Of a DNA stretch of 64,000 nucleotides, positions 13,874-25,768 are shown piece by piece. The notes under the pieces are model-generated. The model saw only the letters and a list, made by a program, of their open reading frames with translations, had not been told where the DNA came from and made no database searches. The stretch is from NCBI GenBank assembly GCA_021292105.1, contig CM037861.1, positions 60,309,245-60,373,244 on the forward strand. The letters are read 5' to 3'. This stretch comes from Anadara kagoshimensis (Eukaryota > Mollusca > Bivalvia > Arcoida > Arcidae). Position 1 is the stretch's first letter; each line of letters begins with the position of its first letter. The translations under genes and the position numbers were made by a program.

Positions 13874-14559
13874 CACAAGATAGACATTAAAACCTTATAT
13901 GCCTGCACTTTTCTTACTACAATATGCCTGTTTTACCTCTAACTGCTGATAACCCAAAAATATTCTATTGAATAATATTCGAAGACTGGTATAGATATTC
14001 GAAAAGTACTATTGGTATTTGTTGCAGCTCTACACCACTGTAAGTCCCATTTTGAATGAATTTAGTATCCAGGAAAAGAAATGTGGTAGGTATTCCTAGA
14101 TTCCAAGATGGACTAATGCAAAACAAGATTTGTTTGTGAAACAATATAAAAACAATATAGCCCAATCTTTAAATCAAAATAAAAATAACATGAAACAAGA
14201 GGTGTTTCCACTACAGTGTTCTGCAAAAATTGAGATGTGACAAACATTTGGCAATTAAAATCATAAAGACCCAGAGAAACTTTATTGGGTCTTAAAATGA
14301 TTGACCAACCTTTTAAGTTGTATTTTGCAGGTACTTAAAATGAAAGTTTTACATACTTTCTTATTGATGATTTTTCCACAAGGTAAAAACCAAAGTTAAA
14401 ACAATTTAACAATACATTTGAAACTTGAATACCTCTGAAATTTTGTTTTCATTGGCCAAACATTTTCCATAAAACCCCCCAAAACATGGACACTTTATAA
14501 GGAATTGTGAAAACATTGACACTCTATAAGGAATTGTGAAAACTGGGAAGCGGAAACAC

Positions 14560-14687
14560 CTTTTAAAAATATCGAAATATATTTAAGACAACTGCAACGA
14601 ACAAAACAATACTCAAACCAACCAATTCCTATATCTTCCCACTCTTTATGAGAAATGCATTCAATATCATCCAAAGATACTCTGAAA
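14560..14687 (-). CDS. Candidate linker exon (left copy)
   Basis: Mirror of 28,295-28,422, 128 bases, open in the same frame with the same weak donor. Confidence 0.4.
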
Positions 14688-14823
14688 CTGTATACAAGCA
14701 AAACAACCATTTTATTTTATTGTTTAAGGAATTTCATGACTGAAAATCATTCAACCGGAAATATGGGTCTGTTAGGGGTTACCCTATCTACCCTATTTTT
14801 GTCCCAACTCTTAGTTGCATATT

Positions 14824-15186
14824 AACAAGAGGCCCATGTGGGCCTTAACTCTCACCTTAATGAGCTATCTTGTAGTATTTAACTGAGTTTTTATAAATTA
14901 AAGTCTCTTTTTGGAGCCCCATAGTCCAGCATTATAGATTTAATAATTATTTGTACTACAAATGCTTAATCTGAAATAAGTAAGGTCTAGCTATTGTACA
15001 TTAGTCATTTGTGAGTTTTAAATAATTTATAGGAGTCCTTCTACAGATACCCTATTTGAAGTCCTGTTACCTGCATTTGTTTAGATTAAATAACACTTGT
15101 ATTTATAATATCTAATGTCTAGCTAATGCACATGAGTGATTTATGATTTTTCAATAATCTATAGGGCCTTGGCTTAGATGAGCTAA
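14824..15186 (-). mobile_element. Short Helitron-like element (left copy)
   Basis: Mirror of 27,797-28,158. Its presence in both arms dates it before the duplication, unlike the 1.4-kb relative found only on the right. Confidence 0.65.
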
Positions 15187-16103
15187 AAGTTTACAGAGAA
15201 AGAAAATATTTTTCATAACAAATGATGAATTAATAATAATAATATCCCCAACAGTTTGTCATTAAGATGACTAAAATTCCCTGCTTATCTGTTAATCTGA
15301 CATAGGTTATGAAGATCATATGTATAGTTTAAACACATAGAGATTGATAGGACCTAAAACATTTATTTTGTGAATATGGGGAGGGAGATAGGGTTAGTGG
15401 GGGAGGGTGGGGGACACAATTTGATTTGTCTGGCCTTAAAGCACATGTGAAATGGGTTAGGGGAGTATGGGAAAATGGGAGGGGAGAGTCCAGTTTTTGC
15501 ATAAACATCTTAACATGGGATAATATGGTTAAAATTTTCACCGAGACATGATAGATTAGGCAATCTGGCTCACCTCTGAAGACAAATTGATAAAACAGCT
15601 TTGTCAAATTTAAAATCGCCATATTGGATTTATAACTTGTGGCACTAAATGTATTCTTGCAATAATTCGTTTTTGCAAACTGTTATGAACCAGATAGAAT
15701 CACAAAACCTAGGATGAGAAAGGCTACAGCAATTACTGGCTGATAATGACCTATGTCACTTAGGAATCGAGGCCCTGCTAACCATAGCAGAGTATCTATC
15801 TTTCACAAAAAGTATATCATTAACAATCATAAATTACCAATGTTTACCACCTGATTTTGATCAGATTTGACTTCCTGTTGGCATTTAATAGTTATGATAG
15901 GTGTGCAATAACCTTGACATGTGTAAAAATTTAAGTAAATCCCACAAATCGAGGATAATTTTTGTAAAACAATCGCATCAAATAACACTATCAGGTGAAG
16001 TATAAAACAATCCTAGCAAAGACTGATGTTAGGTGTTTAAATGCATTTCAATTGCACTATAAATATCCCTTATCATATATGACAGATGGTGTAATGAACT
16101 CAC

Positions 16104-16255
16104 TTTCTGTCATCAGCCAAACAATATACATTAGCCTGCTTCTGGTCTTCATACACTGATTTAACTTGAACTGGCCATTTCATTTTCTTGGGTATACCTG
16201 GAAGCTTTGCCCACATATATTTCTCCAACATGGCATCTCTTTCATTGTTGTTATC
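16104..16255 (-). CDS. KMT5A-like SET gene, exon 4 (left copy)
   Basis: Mirror of 26,727-26,878, 152 bases, with identical splice phases and peptide. Confidence 0.6.
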
Positions 16256-17020
16256 CTGTAAATAAAGTTAACAAGTAGGTATTACAAAACTGAAAAGCGA
16301 TAAACATGAGGAATAATCAAAGATTACAATTACCCCCTCCTCCTCCCCCATCCCCGCTCATCAAGCACATCTCTGAAACTCCAAAGTCTCTTAACATGTT
16401 TTATTGTAACCAGCCATATATGTAGTACATTAACCAAATGAAGATGCCAACAAGTTGAGCTGAGCAATGACAGACACATTCTGGCCTGTCTAATTATGGA
16501 AGAAACATGAATATAATACTTGGATGTTTTTGTGATGTTTCAAAAACATCCAAAGCAAGCCTATCAGACTTGCAATAACCATGGGATAACTGTTAATCAA
16601 TATTCTTATGTATGACCTATTGGATTTCTCTTGAATACATTTAAAGGCTTCTTTTTAAATGTTGTTTTATACCCTTTCAAGATTATTTCACACATATCTG
16701 GGAAGTCAATTTTAAATGTTGGAGGAAGTCGGAGTACCCAAATAAAACCATCGACCCACTGTGAAATCTTTCTCAGATAAGACACGAGTCAGATTCAAAC
16801 ACGCAGCCTCAGTGCTGAAAGACCTCATGATCCATACATTAGCAACATTAGTAGTGGCAGGCACAAAAACTGACACAGTATCAACAAAGAAAAAAGATTA
16901 AAAACTCTTCCATTTAAAGCACAACACCCTCCCATATGTTTTGGCATTAATATCAACAAGAAACACAGAGCCATAATCGTGTCTCTGCATCTTCCTCAAT
17001 TTGAGATAAAGATTATTTAC

Positions 17021-17213
17021 CTTCCTCCACCAAAGATTTGTTGCATCACCATAATCATATAGCAGTTCTGCCCCTATGTCAATGTCTGCTTTGGCAAAAA
17101 TGGCAAGGTGGCATCTTCCATCCACCACAACTTTTTTAACTGCACAGTTGGCATCTTTGTCAGAGTCATTTACCAGTGAACCTGCCCTTCCACACATGTT
17201 GGTAGCATCAATG
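17021..17213 (-). CDS. KMT5A-like SET gene, exon 3 (left copy)
   Basis: Mirror of 25,769-25,961, 193 bases. It encodes the catalytic core with NDS in place of NHS and an intact YDYGD, so the His to Asp change is shared by both arms and is not a random error in one. Confidence 0.85.
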
Positions 17214-18087
17214 CTGCAAGCACAAAATAAACATTTCAATTTTTTTCTCTCCAAAATAAAATCAGTTAACATGCTTGAATACTTATAATCTCTCAAAAAG
17301 TAACAACCAAGTTAAACATTTCTGTGATGTAATTTGAAAATGGCCTGGCGTAAACTTAGAATTCGAATAGAAAATAAGATAAGGCTGGTCAGAACAGTGG
17401 AAACAACACAAGTCAATGTTCAGCAATAACTTGTGTATATATTTGTGTTTTTTCAAATAACTTACAAGTGCAAGTTATCAAAATCAATAACTTTAATAAG
17501 TTACACCACTTAGTTACTACTTATAAGCATGTTTTTGTGTATGTGAAAATTAAAAATATAAATGCTGAGTTCAAGCCTCTGCGAGGACAAATTATTTCAT
17601 GCGGAAAAAGTTTGTCAATAGTCTGGGCATTTCGGTTTCCTCCACCAAAAAGTGACTACCCATGAGCAAAATAATCTTGAATGGGCATAAAATATCATAA
17701 AAGCTAGAAATGGTAGTAATACAACCATGAAATTTGTCTGCACAGACTAATGTATCAGTGTACCAATTTTCACCAAAGTTGGACAATAAGTCTAATAGAT
17801 CTATACAAAGATTGTCTTGAAGTACCAAGAAATCACATATGTAAGGCAGGAGCTGTCTATACTCATTACTGAGGTGGACTTTCATATATTTCATAAATAT
17901 TCAACATGATCAAAGAACATACAGCTAGCTAAACAATAAATGTCACTCTGGTGAACTCCAACACTTCCTCCCATATCTTAACAAATGCTGACAATGACCC
18001 AAGAATGACAACACGACTTTCCAAATTCTTCAAGACCAAGCCAAACTTGCATATACAGATATACATGTATACATAACATATAATTAC

Positions 18088-18268
18088 CACATATCTTTAT
18101 CATTGTGTCTAAAATAATACATGAAGCATCTTGGATACAAGGAATTTCTTTGACGCCTCAAGTACTTTTCTTCTTGCAAATCTGCCTCTTCCTTACAAAG
18201 TAAATCACCTGCATATTCCAGCAGGAAATCTCCTTTCTGAAATGACTTGCTTGTAAAAACACCATATC
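18088..18268 (-). CDS. KMT5A-like SET gene, exon 2 (left copy)
   Basis: Mirror of 24,714-24,894, 181 bases, with the same splice signals and the same GYGVF and LLEYAGDLL motifs of the SET N-terminal half. Confidence 0.85.
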
Positions 18269-19116
18269 CTAAAATAATTAAGAAAGGACTTTTTACTGTT
18301 TCATGATTGATGTGTAAGTTACATACATGATGAATCATGAAAATAGATTATACATGCAAACATTACATATTATATGTATATGCATGTATATATCAATAAT
18401 AGAGTATTGTGCATATACAGTAAAACCTAGTTGTATTGCCCCTCAATAACTTTGCTACATCACTTATTGCCACACCATTTAGAATTTCCAAAATTGATTT
18501 CTTCTATGTTTTTCTTTATAAGTGTCCCTCAATATATAACACCAAACTTCCTTATAATGCCAAAATCTCACTGAACAAATGATAGCAATGAATCAAGGTT
18601 TCACAGTATTTGATGATCAAGAGTAGCACTTGGAAGACTGGATTTATGTTATCACCTTTCCTTCTTCCATATTGTGTTGGATATCATCCTGAGAAATCAA
18701 TATCAAATCGAGATCCGGGATTTAATTTCAGACAATAGAAAACACTTAAAAACTTTAAAATCAGCCAAATGGACACTTACTTGTCTTGAATGTGCCTTGA
18801 ATTAAATTTCTGCTCAAATAAGGGTTGGAAAAATTTTATTACATGTTTATGCCATTTTGCCACAATAAAGTGAAATACAGTGGTGACCACAAACTAATAT
18901 GTGGTACCCGTCAGATGATTTATCTGACTTCAAGTGACTTAAGATCATGTTTACACATTACCATAACAAGAGATCATGATTTTATCTGATCATCTGATGC
19001 TCACTATGGTAAAGTTGTAGTAAGCAATTTTACTCAGCAATATTAAGCAATATCTTTTAAGTTGTTTGAGCTATTACCAGTGCTTACGTATTACATATAT
19101 ATAGATGGGTACATAC

Positions 19117-19231
19117 CTTTAATCTTGCTAATATATTTTATATCAAAACCCTCTTGGTCTTTTCCTTCTTTTATTATGCGAACAGCCTTGGCTGTAGGGT
19201 TTTCTCTTTTAGTTCTTTTCATTTTCAGCAT
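19117..19231 (-). CDS. KMT5A-like SET gene, exon 1 (left copy)
   Basis: Mirror of 23,751-23,865, 115 bases, ATG at 19,229-19,231 on the minus strand, donor at 19,111-19,116. The predicted peptide matches the right copy. Confidence 0.7.
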
Positions 19232-19955
19232 ATTGAAACTGTTTTAATTAAAAAAAATATTGTAATTTATGTCACCTAAACATGCTAAATCATAATTGTC
19301 ATTTTCTAAGAATAAATGTGTTTTTACCACCCCGTCCTAAAAATTTGGATGGTAAGATCAAATTTAGGATAAACAACTCTAACTTTAATACAGTTGAATC
19401 CTGTTATCTTAAACTTCATGGGAATTAAAACAGTTTGACTTATCCAAATGCCAAGATAAAAGGAGTGTGAAGTTGTGAATGACACTCAAAATGGGAGGAG
19501 TGAAGTGGAGTAATGGAGTTTTACGCCCTAATCAAGATTCTTTCACTTATATTGTGGTGATCAGTTTAGAGGTGGTGGAGGAAGCCGGAGTGCTGTGATC
19601 TGTAAGCGCACACTTTAGACCACCGAGGCTTCTCAAAATGGGAGGGCATGTGCAGGGTTTTACACAACTTTTCAAAAATGTGGTTTTTTGGGACTCCAAT
19701 AAAAAAATAAATGGGGTCCAAACTTTCAAATGTAGGTCCCATAACTGAATTAAATTAAAAGTATTAATTATATAATTATGATTATATAGTCCTGGTGTCG
19801 CGATAATGTTGAATTTTGAAAATTGTTACAACCGACTGTGAATGCATTGTTTTTCGATGCATGTATCACAAGCCATCACCTTTTTTGCATAGTATTTCAC
19901 ACATGGATACCGCATTAACCATGCTGTTGAAAAAACCCTTATTCTCTTTTAAATG

Positions 19956-20063
19956 TCAAGTCAGATGAGCCAGACTGCACAGGTTCTGAATCGGATGTAT
20001 TTGATTCTTTTTCTTTTGGTGTACACTTAGAAAATCGCCAATATTACTTTGCCGTTTAGCCAT
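19956..20063 (-). CDS. Short ORF with PIP-box-like N-terminus (left copy)
   Basis: Mirror of 22,919-23,026. The start codon lies at 20,061-20,063 on the minus strand. It has the same PIP-like opening and the same apparent frameshift after the lysine run, so the defect predates the duplication or the frame is not real. Confidence 0.3.
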   Translation of the reverse strand: MAKRQSNIGDFLSVHQKKKNQIHPIQNLCSLAHLT

Positions 20064-20777
20064 TATGACAGTTCTTGCAAGCTACTGATGTCAAGGACAT
20101 CAGCATCACGTGAGCGAATTTCACTACGGGCCAATCAAAATTTTGGCGGAAATTTGCGAGTGCTATCTTTACACACCAATGTATTTTTAGTATGCGGGGA
20201 ATTTCAACATCCAGAGGGTTTTCGAAAAATCCTTGTCCATATTAACAGAAATTTAAAACACGTTTTCCAATTCAATTCAAATTGGTTTACAGATTTTTTG
20301 CGTCCTTCTGGACGCATATGATAATTATTTTGCGTCCAACATAATTTATTTTGCGTAAAAAACGCAGAATTGTGTGTCCCGTAAAACCTTGCATGTGTAT
20401 GCGTGTAATTATATTATCAATCTTTGTAGGGTCTTTATTGAAGGCTAACAAAGTTGATGTATGGCATTATCAATTTACAATGTAGTGTGTAATTGATTGT
20501 GTCTGATCCAGAATGCAATTTATTTTTTCATAGAATCTGACTTAAAAAGTCAGATTGATCTAACTAATGCAGGATAATTTTAGTGTGATCAACCAGGGTG
20601 GGCAGGGAAATCTAACAAGATTGCCCGGTCACAGGTTTGAGAAAACATTGTCAACCCAAGTGCCACAGTGGCTAAATTAGGCCTATATTATAAAACAGTT
20701 ATGGACTTTTTAGTGGTTGTATATGGCGTGATATTCACCTGAAAAATAAATATTGACCTCGGCTGTCGCCTCGATTG

Positions 20778-20904
20778 CACAGGCACTTGTTTCTATGAAT
20801 AAAGGGGGTAGGTCAAGACCCATATTACTATATAGACCCATATTACTATATAGTAATATGGGTCTTGACCTACCCCTCTTTATTCATAGAAACAAGTGCC
20901 TGTG
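20778..20904. mobile_element. hAT-like hairpin MITE, left-arm copy
   Basis: A nearly perfect 127-bp inverted repeat begins CACAGGCAC and ends GTGCCTGTG, with arms of about 55 bases. It is flanked by an exact 8-bp direct repeat, CTCGATTG, at 20,770-20,777 and 20,905-20,912. An 8-bp target duplication with CA-starting inverted ends fits the hAT superfamily. It is too short to encode a transposase. This copy has 18 bases duplicated at the loop compared with its mirror copy. Confidence 0.8.
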
Positions 20905-21339
20905 CTCGATTGACAGATATATCTGAAAATCACGTGTTGCTGTTTTTTGTTATATTGGGTCATTGACGCTGATGGGTTAAACATTGCAGTTCTTATATGC
21001 AACTGAATAAACGTTTCTTTTGGTATTTGATGACTTCGAACAGTGATTAAATAAACTGAAAGTTAGAAAGAAATCTTCAAAGAATACATACACAGCATCA
21101 TCATGTCATCCGAGGCGACTGTGTCATGGCAGCCATGTTCACTGGTTCCGGCATATCTCTTCTGTGTGCTGATTGGACGACTGGTTGCCGAGAATTTCCG
21201 AAGATTACCGAGAAGTTATACATATATATGACATTTTACAGTAGGTCGGCGGTGGGGGTGATTTTTGATTTTTTTTGACCCAATAATACGGTATAAAATG
21301 GTAGAGATACATTTAATTATTTTTGAATTTTGTGTCGTT

Positions 21340-21481
21340 CTATCAATAATTGACTATTGGGTCGCTAGATTATTGGGTCTTTTGACCCAATAGTCAATTT
21401 ATGACCCAATAGTCAATGCAAGACCCAATAGCATGGGTCTTAGAATAACACCCGACCCAATAATTCGGTGTTGATACACAC

Positions 21482-21525
<44 letters not shown>

Positions 21526-21665
21526 TTATCAACACCGAATTATTGGGTCGGGTGTTATTCTAAGACCCATGCTATTGGGTCTTGCATTGACTATTGGGTC
21601 ATAAATTGACTATTGGGTCAAAAGACCCAATAATCTAGCGACCCAATAGTCAATTATTGATAGAA
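21340..21665. repeat. Central block dense in TTGGGTC / GACCCAA motifs
   Basis: On each side of the (TA)n tract, several copies of TATTGGGTC or its reverse complement lie within about 150 bases. Some form their own short inverted repeats, for example around 21,375-21,395. The same motif marks dispersed elements at about 9,845-9,905, 33,470-33,530, 48,395-48,425, 48,740-48,765, 58,050-58,110 and 58,255-58,345, so the centre was probably built from members of this family. Confidence 0.7.
21482..21523. repeat. (TA)n tract at the palindrome centre
   Basis: About 40 bases of alternating TA sit exactly at the symmetry centre (pair sum about 43,003). The flanks differ slightly between the arms (a few bases just outside the tract), so the centre is not perfectly symmetric. 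AT-rich centres are typical of large palindromes and are also places where assemblers fold back. Confidence 0.9.
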
Positions 21666-22096
21666 CGACACAAAATTCAAAATAATTAAATGTATCTCTA
21701 CCATTTTATACCGTATTATTGGGTCAAAAAAATCAAAAATCACCCCCACCGCCGACCTACTGTAAAATGTTATATATATGTATAACTTCTCGGTAATCTT
21801 CGGAAATTCTCGGCAACCAGTCGTCCAATCAGCACACAGAAGAGATATGCCGGAACCAGTGAACATGGCTGCCATGACACAGTCGCCTCGGATGACATGA
21901 TGATGCTGTGTATGTATTCTTTGAAGATTTCTTTCTAACTTTCAGTTTATTTAATCACTGTTCGAAGTCATCAAATACCAAAAGAAACGTTTATTCAGTT
22001 GCATATAAGAACTGCAATGTTTAACCCATCAGCGTCAATGACCCAATATAACAAAAAACAGCAACACGTGATTTTCAGATATATCTGTCAATCGAG

Positions 22097-22205
22097 CACA
22101 GGCACTTGTTTCTATGAATAAAGAGGGGTAGGTCAAGACCCATATTACTATATAGTAATATGGGTCTTGACCTACCCCCTTTATTCATAGAAACAAGTGC
22201 CTGTG
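22097..22205. mobile_element. hAT-like hairpin MITE, right-arm copy
   Basis: Mirror of the left element, 109 bp, flanked by the 8-bp direct repeat CAATCGAG at 22,089-22,096 and 22,206-22,213. It lacks the 18-base loop duplication. The insertion and its target duplication are present in both arms, so it predates the inverted duplication (or is shared by both haplotypes). Confidence 0.8.
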
Positions 22206-22918
22206 CAATCGAGGCGACAGCCGAGGTCAATATTTATTTTTCAGGTGAATATCACGCCATATACAACCACTAAAAAATCCATAACTGTTTTATAATATAG
22301 GCCTAATTTAGCCACTGTGGCACTTGGGTTGACAATGTTTTCTCAAACCTGTGACCGGGCAATCTTGTTAGATTTCCCTGCCCACCCTGGTTGATCACAC
22401 TAAAATTATCCTGCATTAGTTAGATCAATCTGACTTTTTAAGTCAGATTCTATGAAAAATAAATTGCATTCTGGATCAGACACAATCAATTACACACTAC
22501 ATTGTAAATTGATAATGCCATACATCAACTTTGTTAGCCTTCAATAAAGACCCTACAAAGATTGATAATATAATTACACGCATACACATGCAAGGTTTTA
22601 CGGGACACACAATTCTGCGTTTTTTACGCAAAATAAATTATGTTGGACGCAAAATAATTATCATATGCGTCCAGAAGGACGCAAAAAATCTGTAAACCAA
22701 TTTGAATTGAATTGGAAAACGTGTTTTAAATTTCTGTTAATATGGACAAGGATTTTTCAAAAACCCTCTGGATGTTGAAATTCCCCGCATACTAAAAATA
22801 CATTGGTGTGTAAAGATAGCACTCGCAAATTTCCGCCAAAATTTTGATTGGCCCGTAGTGAAATTCGCTCACGTGATGCTGATGTCCTTGACATCAGTAG
22901 CTTGCAAGAACTGTCATA

Positions 22919-23026
22919 ATGGCTAAACGGCAAAGTAATATTGGCGATTTTCTAAGTGTACACCAAAAGAAAAAGAATCAAATACATCCGATTCAGAACC
23001 TGTGCAGTCTGGCTCATCTGACTTGA
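22919..23026 (+). CDS. Short ORF with PIP-box-like N-terminus, possible first exon or transposase relic (right copy)
   Basis: The ATG at 22,919 opens a 35-codon frame starting MAKRQSNIGDFLSVHQKKK. QSNIGDFL resembles a PCNA-interacting (PIP) box followed by basic residues, which is of interest because vertebrate KMT5A carries PIP motifs ahead of its SET domain. After the KKK run a second frame continues with an acidic Ser-rich stretch (SNTSDSEPVQSGSSD), suggesting a one- or two-base frameshift. Similar MxKRQSxIxxFF starts are also common in ZMYM/hAT-derived proteins, so this may be an unrelated relic. No splice link to the SET exons was established. Confidence 0.3.
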   Translation: MAKRQSNIGDFLSVHQKKKNQIHPIQNLCSLAHLT

Positions 23027-23369
23027 CATTTAAAAGAGAATAAGGGTTTTTTCAACAGCATGGTTAATGCGGTATCCATGTGTGAAATACTATGCAAAAA
23101 AGGTGATGACTTGTGATACATGCATCGAAAAACAATGCATTCACAGTCGGTTGTAACAATTTTCAAAATTCAACATTATCGCGACACCAGGACTATATAA
23201 TCATAATTATATAATTAATACTTTTAATTTAATTCAGTTATGGGACCTACATTTGAAAGTTTGGACCCCATTTATTTTTTTATTGGAGTCCCAAAAAACC
23301 ACATTTTTGAAAAGTTGTGTAAAACCCTGCACATGCCCTCCCATTTTGAGAAGCCTCGGTGGTCTAAAG

Positions 23370-23475
23370 TGTGCGCTTACAGATCACAGCACTCCGGCTT
23401 CCTCCACCACCTCTAAACTGATCACCACAATATAAGTGAAAGAATCTTGATTAGGGCGTAAAACTCCATTACTCC
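23370..23475 (+). repeat. SINE-tail-like dispersed repeat
   Basis: Contains CACTCCGGCTTCCTCCACC then an ATAAGTGAAAGAATCTTGAT...GGCGTAAAAC tail, a pattern repeated at 25,300-25,420, 26,160-26,320, 29,680-29,785 and 42,400-42,560, with mirror copies in the left arm (about 19,500-19,620; 17,580-17,690; 16,665-16,830; 12,160-12,330; 960-1,150). The tail GTGAAATAATCTTGA...GGCGTAAAAC is shared with the full SINE at 47,299. Confidence 0.6.
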
Positions 23476-23750
23476 ACTTCACTCCTCCCATTTTGAGTGT
23501 CATTCACAACTTCACACTCCTTTTATCTTGGCATTTGGATAAGTCAAACTGTTTTGATTCCCATGAAGTTTAAGATAACAGGATTCAACTGTATTAAAGT
23601 TAGAGTTGTTTATCCTAAATTTGATCTTACCATCCAAATTTTTAGGACGGGGTGGTAAAAACACATTTATTCTTAGAAAATGACAATTATGATTTAGCAT
23701 GTTTAGGTGACATAAATTACAATATTTTTTTAAATTAAAACAGTTTCAAT

Positions 23751-23865
23751 ATGCTGAAAATGAAAAGAACTAAAAGAGAAAACCCTACAGCCAAGGCTGT
23801 TCGCATAATAAAAGAAGGAAAAGACCAAGAGGGTTTTGATATAAAATATATTAGCAAGATTAAAG
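23751..23865 (+). CDS. KMT5A-like SET gene, exon 1 (right copy)
   Basis: Starts at ATG 23,751 and reads MLKMKRTKRENPTAKAVRII, ending in KYISKIK just before a GTATGT donor; 38 codons plus one base (phase 1). The segment IIKEGKDQEGFDIKYIS aligns in style with the pre-SET helix of KMT5A (the ...ESGKEEGMKIDLI... region), directly before the glycine loop encoded by the next exon. The start is the first ATG in frame; an upstream spliced exon cannot be excluded. Confidence 0.7.
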
Positions 23866-24713
23866 GTATGTACCCATCTATATATATGTAATACGTAAGC
23901 ACTGGTAATAGCTCAAACAACTTAAAAGATATTGCTTAATATTGCTGAGTAAAATTGCTTACTACAACTTTACCATAGTGAGCATCAGATGATCAGATAA
24001 AATCATGATCTCTTGTTATGGTAATGTGTAAACATGATCTTAAGTCACTTGAAGTCAGATAAATCATCTGACGGGTACCACATATTAGTTGTGTCACCAC
24101 TGTATTTCACTTTTTTGTGGCAAAATGGCATAAACATGTAATAAAAAATTTTCCAACCCTTATTTGAGCAGAAATTTAATTCAAGGCACATTCAAGACAA
24201 GTAAGTGTCCATTTGGCTGATTTTAAAGTTTTTAAGTGTTTTCTATTGTCTGAAATTAAATCCCGGATCTCGATTTGATATTGATTTCTCAGGATGATAT
24301 CCAACACAATATGGAAGAAGGAAAGATGATAACATAAATCCAGTCTTCCAAGTGCTACTCTTGATCATCAAATACTGTGAAACCTTGATTCATTGCTATC
24401 ATTTGTTCAGTGAGATTTTGGCATTATAAGGAAGTTTGGTGTTATATATTGAGGGACACTTATAAAGAAAAACATAGAAGAAATCAATTTTGGAAATTCT
24501 AAATGGTGTGGCAATAAGTGATGTAGCAAAGTTATTGAGGGGCAATACAACTAGGTTTTACTGTATATGCACAATACTCTATTATTGATATATACATGCA
24601 TATACATATAATATGTAATGTTTGCATGTATAATCTATTTTCATGATTCATACATGTATGTAACTTACACATCAATCATGAAACAGTAAAAAGTCCTTTC
24701 TTAATTATTTTAG

Positions 24714-24894
24714 GATATGGTGTTTTTACAAGCAAGTCATTTCAGAAAGGAGATTTCCTGCTGGAATATGCAGGTGATTTACTTTGTAAGGAAGAGGCAG
24801 ATTTGCAAGAAGAAAAGTACTTGAGGCGTCAAAGAAATTCCTTGTATCCAAGATGCTTCATGTATTATTTTAGACACAATGATAAAGATATGTG
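24714..24894 (+). CDS. KMT5A-like SET gene, exon 2: SET-N half (right copy)
   Basis: Bounded by TTTTAG acceptor and GTAATT donor, entering in phase 1 and leaving in phase 2. It encodes residues 39-98 of the predicted product: GYGVF glycine loop, then FQKGDFLLEYAGDLL, the SET N-terminal core where KMT5A has ...FxRGDFVVEYxGDLI..., and later CFMYYFRHNDKDM, matching the C-Y-M-Y-Y-F strand of KMT5A. KMT5A-family enzymes monomethylate histone H4 lysine 20 using S-adenosylmethionine; the activity of this copy is unproven. Confidence 0.85.
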
Positions 24895-25768
24895 GTAATT
24901 ATATGTTATGTATACATGTATATCTGTATATGCAAGTTTGGCTTGGTCTTGAAGAATTTGGAAAGTCGTGTTGTCATTCTTGGGTCATTGTCAGCATTTG
25001 TTAAGATATGGGAGGAAGTGTTGGAGTTCACCAGAGTGACATTTATTGTTTAGCTAGCTGTATGTTCTTTGATCATGTTGAATATTTATGAAATATATGA
25101 AAGTCCACCTCAGTAATGAGTATAGACAGCTCCTGCCTTACATATGTGATTTCTTGGTACTTCAAGACAATCTTTGTATAGATCTATTAGACTTATTGTC
25201 CAACTTTGGTGAAAATTGGTACACTGATACATTAGTCTGTGCAGACAAATTTCATGGTTGTATTACTACCATTTCTAGCTTTTATGATATTTTATGCCCA
25301 TTCAAGATTATTTTGCTCATGGGTAGTCACTTTTTGGTGGAGGAAACCGAAATGCCCAGACTATTGACAAACTTTTTCCGCATGAAATAATTTGTCCTCG
25401 CAGAGGCTTGAACTCAGCATTTATATTTTTAATTTTCACATACACAAAAACATGCTTATAAGTAGTAACTAAGTGGTGTAACTTATTAAAGTTATTGATT
25501 TTGATAACTTGCACTTGTAAGTTATTTGAAAAAACACAAATATATACACAAGTTATTGCTGAACATTGACTTGTGTTGTTTCCACTGTTCTGACCAGCCT
25601 TATCTTATTTTCTATTCGAATTCTAAGTTTACGCCAGGCCATTTTCAAATTACATCACAGAAATGTTTAACTTGGTTGTTACTTTTTGAGAGATTATAAG
25701 TATTCAAGCATGTTAACTGATTTTATTTTGGAGAGAAAAAAATTGAAATGTTTATTTTGTGCTTGCAG

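Larger units (their letters stand above)
1..21501. repeat. Left arm of a giant (>43 kb) inverted repeat
   Basis: The reverse complement of this arm matches 21,502-43,524. Matches were checked by eye at many points: bases 1-10 pair with 43,515-43,524, 21,461-21,470 pairs with 21,533-21,542, and all exons listed below have the same length in both arms. Translations of paired ORFs are identical for most exons. The left arm lacks the Helitron-like insertion seen at 30,352-31,760 and has 1,050 extra bases at 12,641-13,690. Because base 1 still pairs, the arm continues beyond the window. It could be a genuine inverted duplication, two haplotypes joined head to head in assembly, or a fold-back artefact; the structural differences argue against a simple single-molecule fold-back. 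Confidence 0.95.

Noticed and set aside
21654-21875. 73-codon ORF at the palindrome centre
   Set aside because: Overlaps the TTGGGTC hairpin block and shows no protein-like pattern beyond its first 20 residues.
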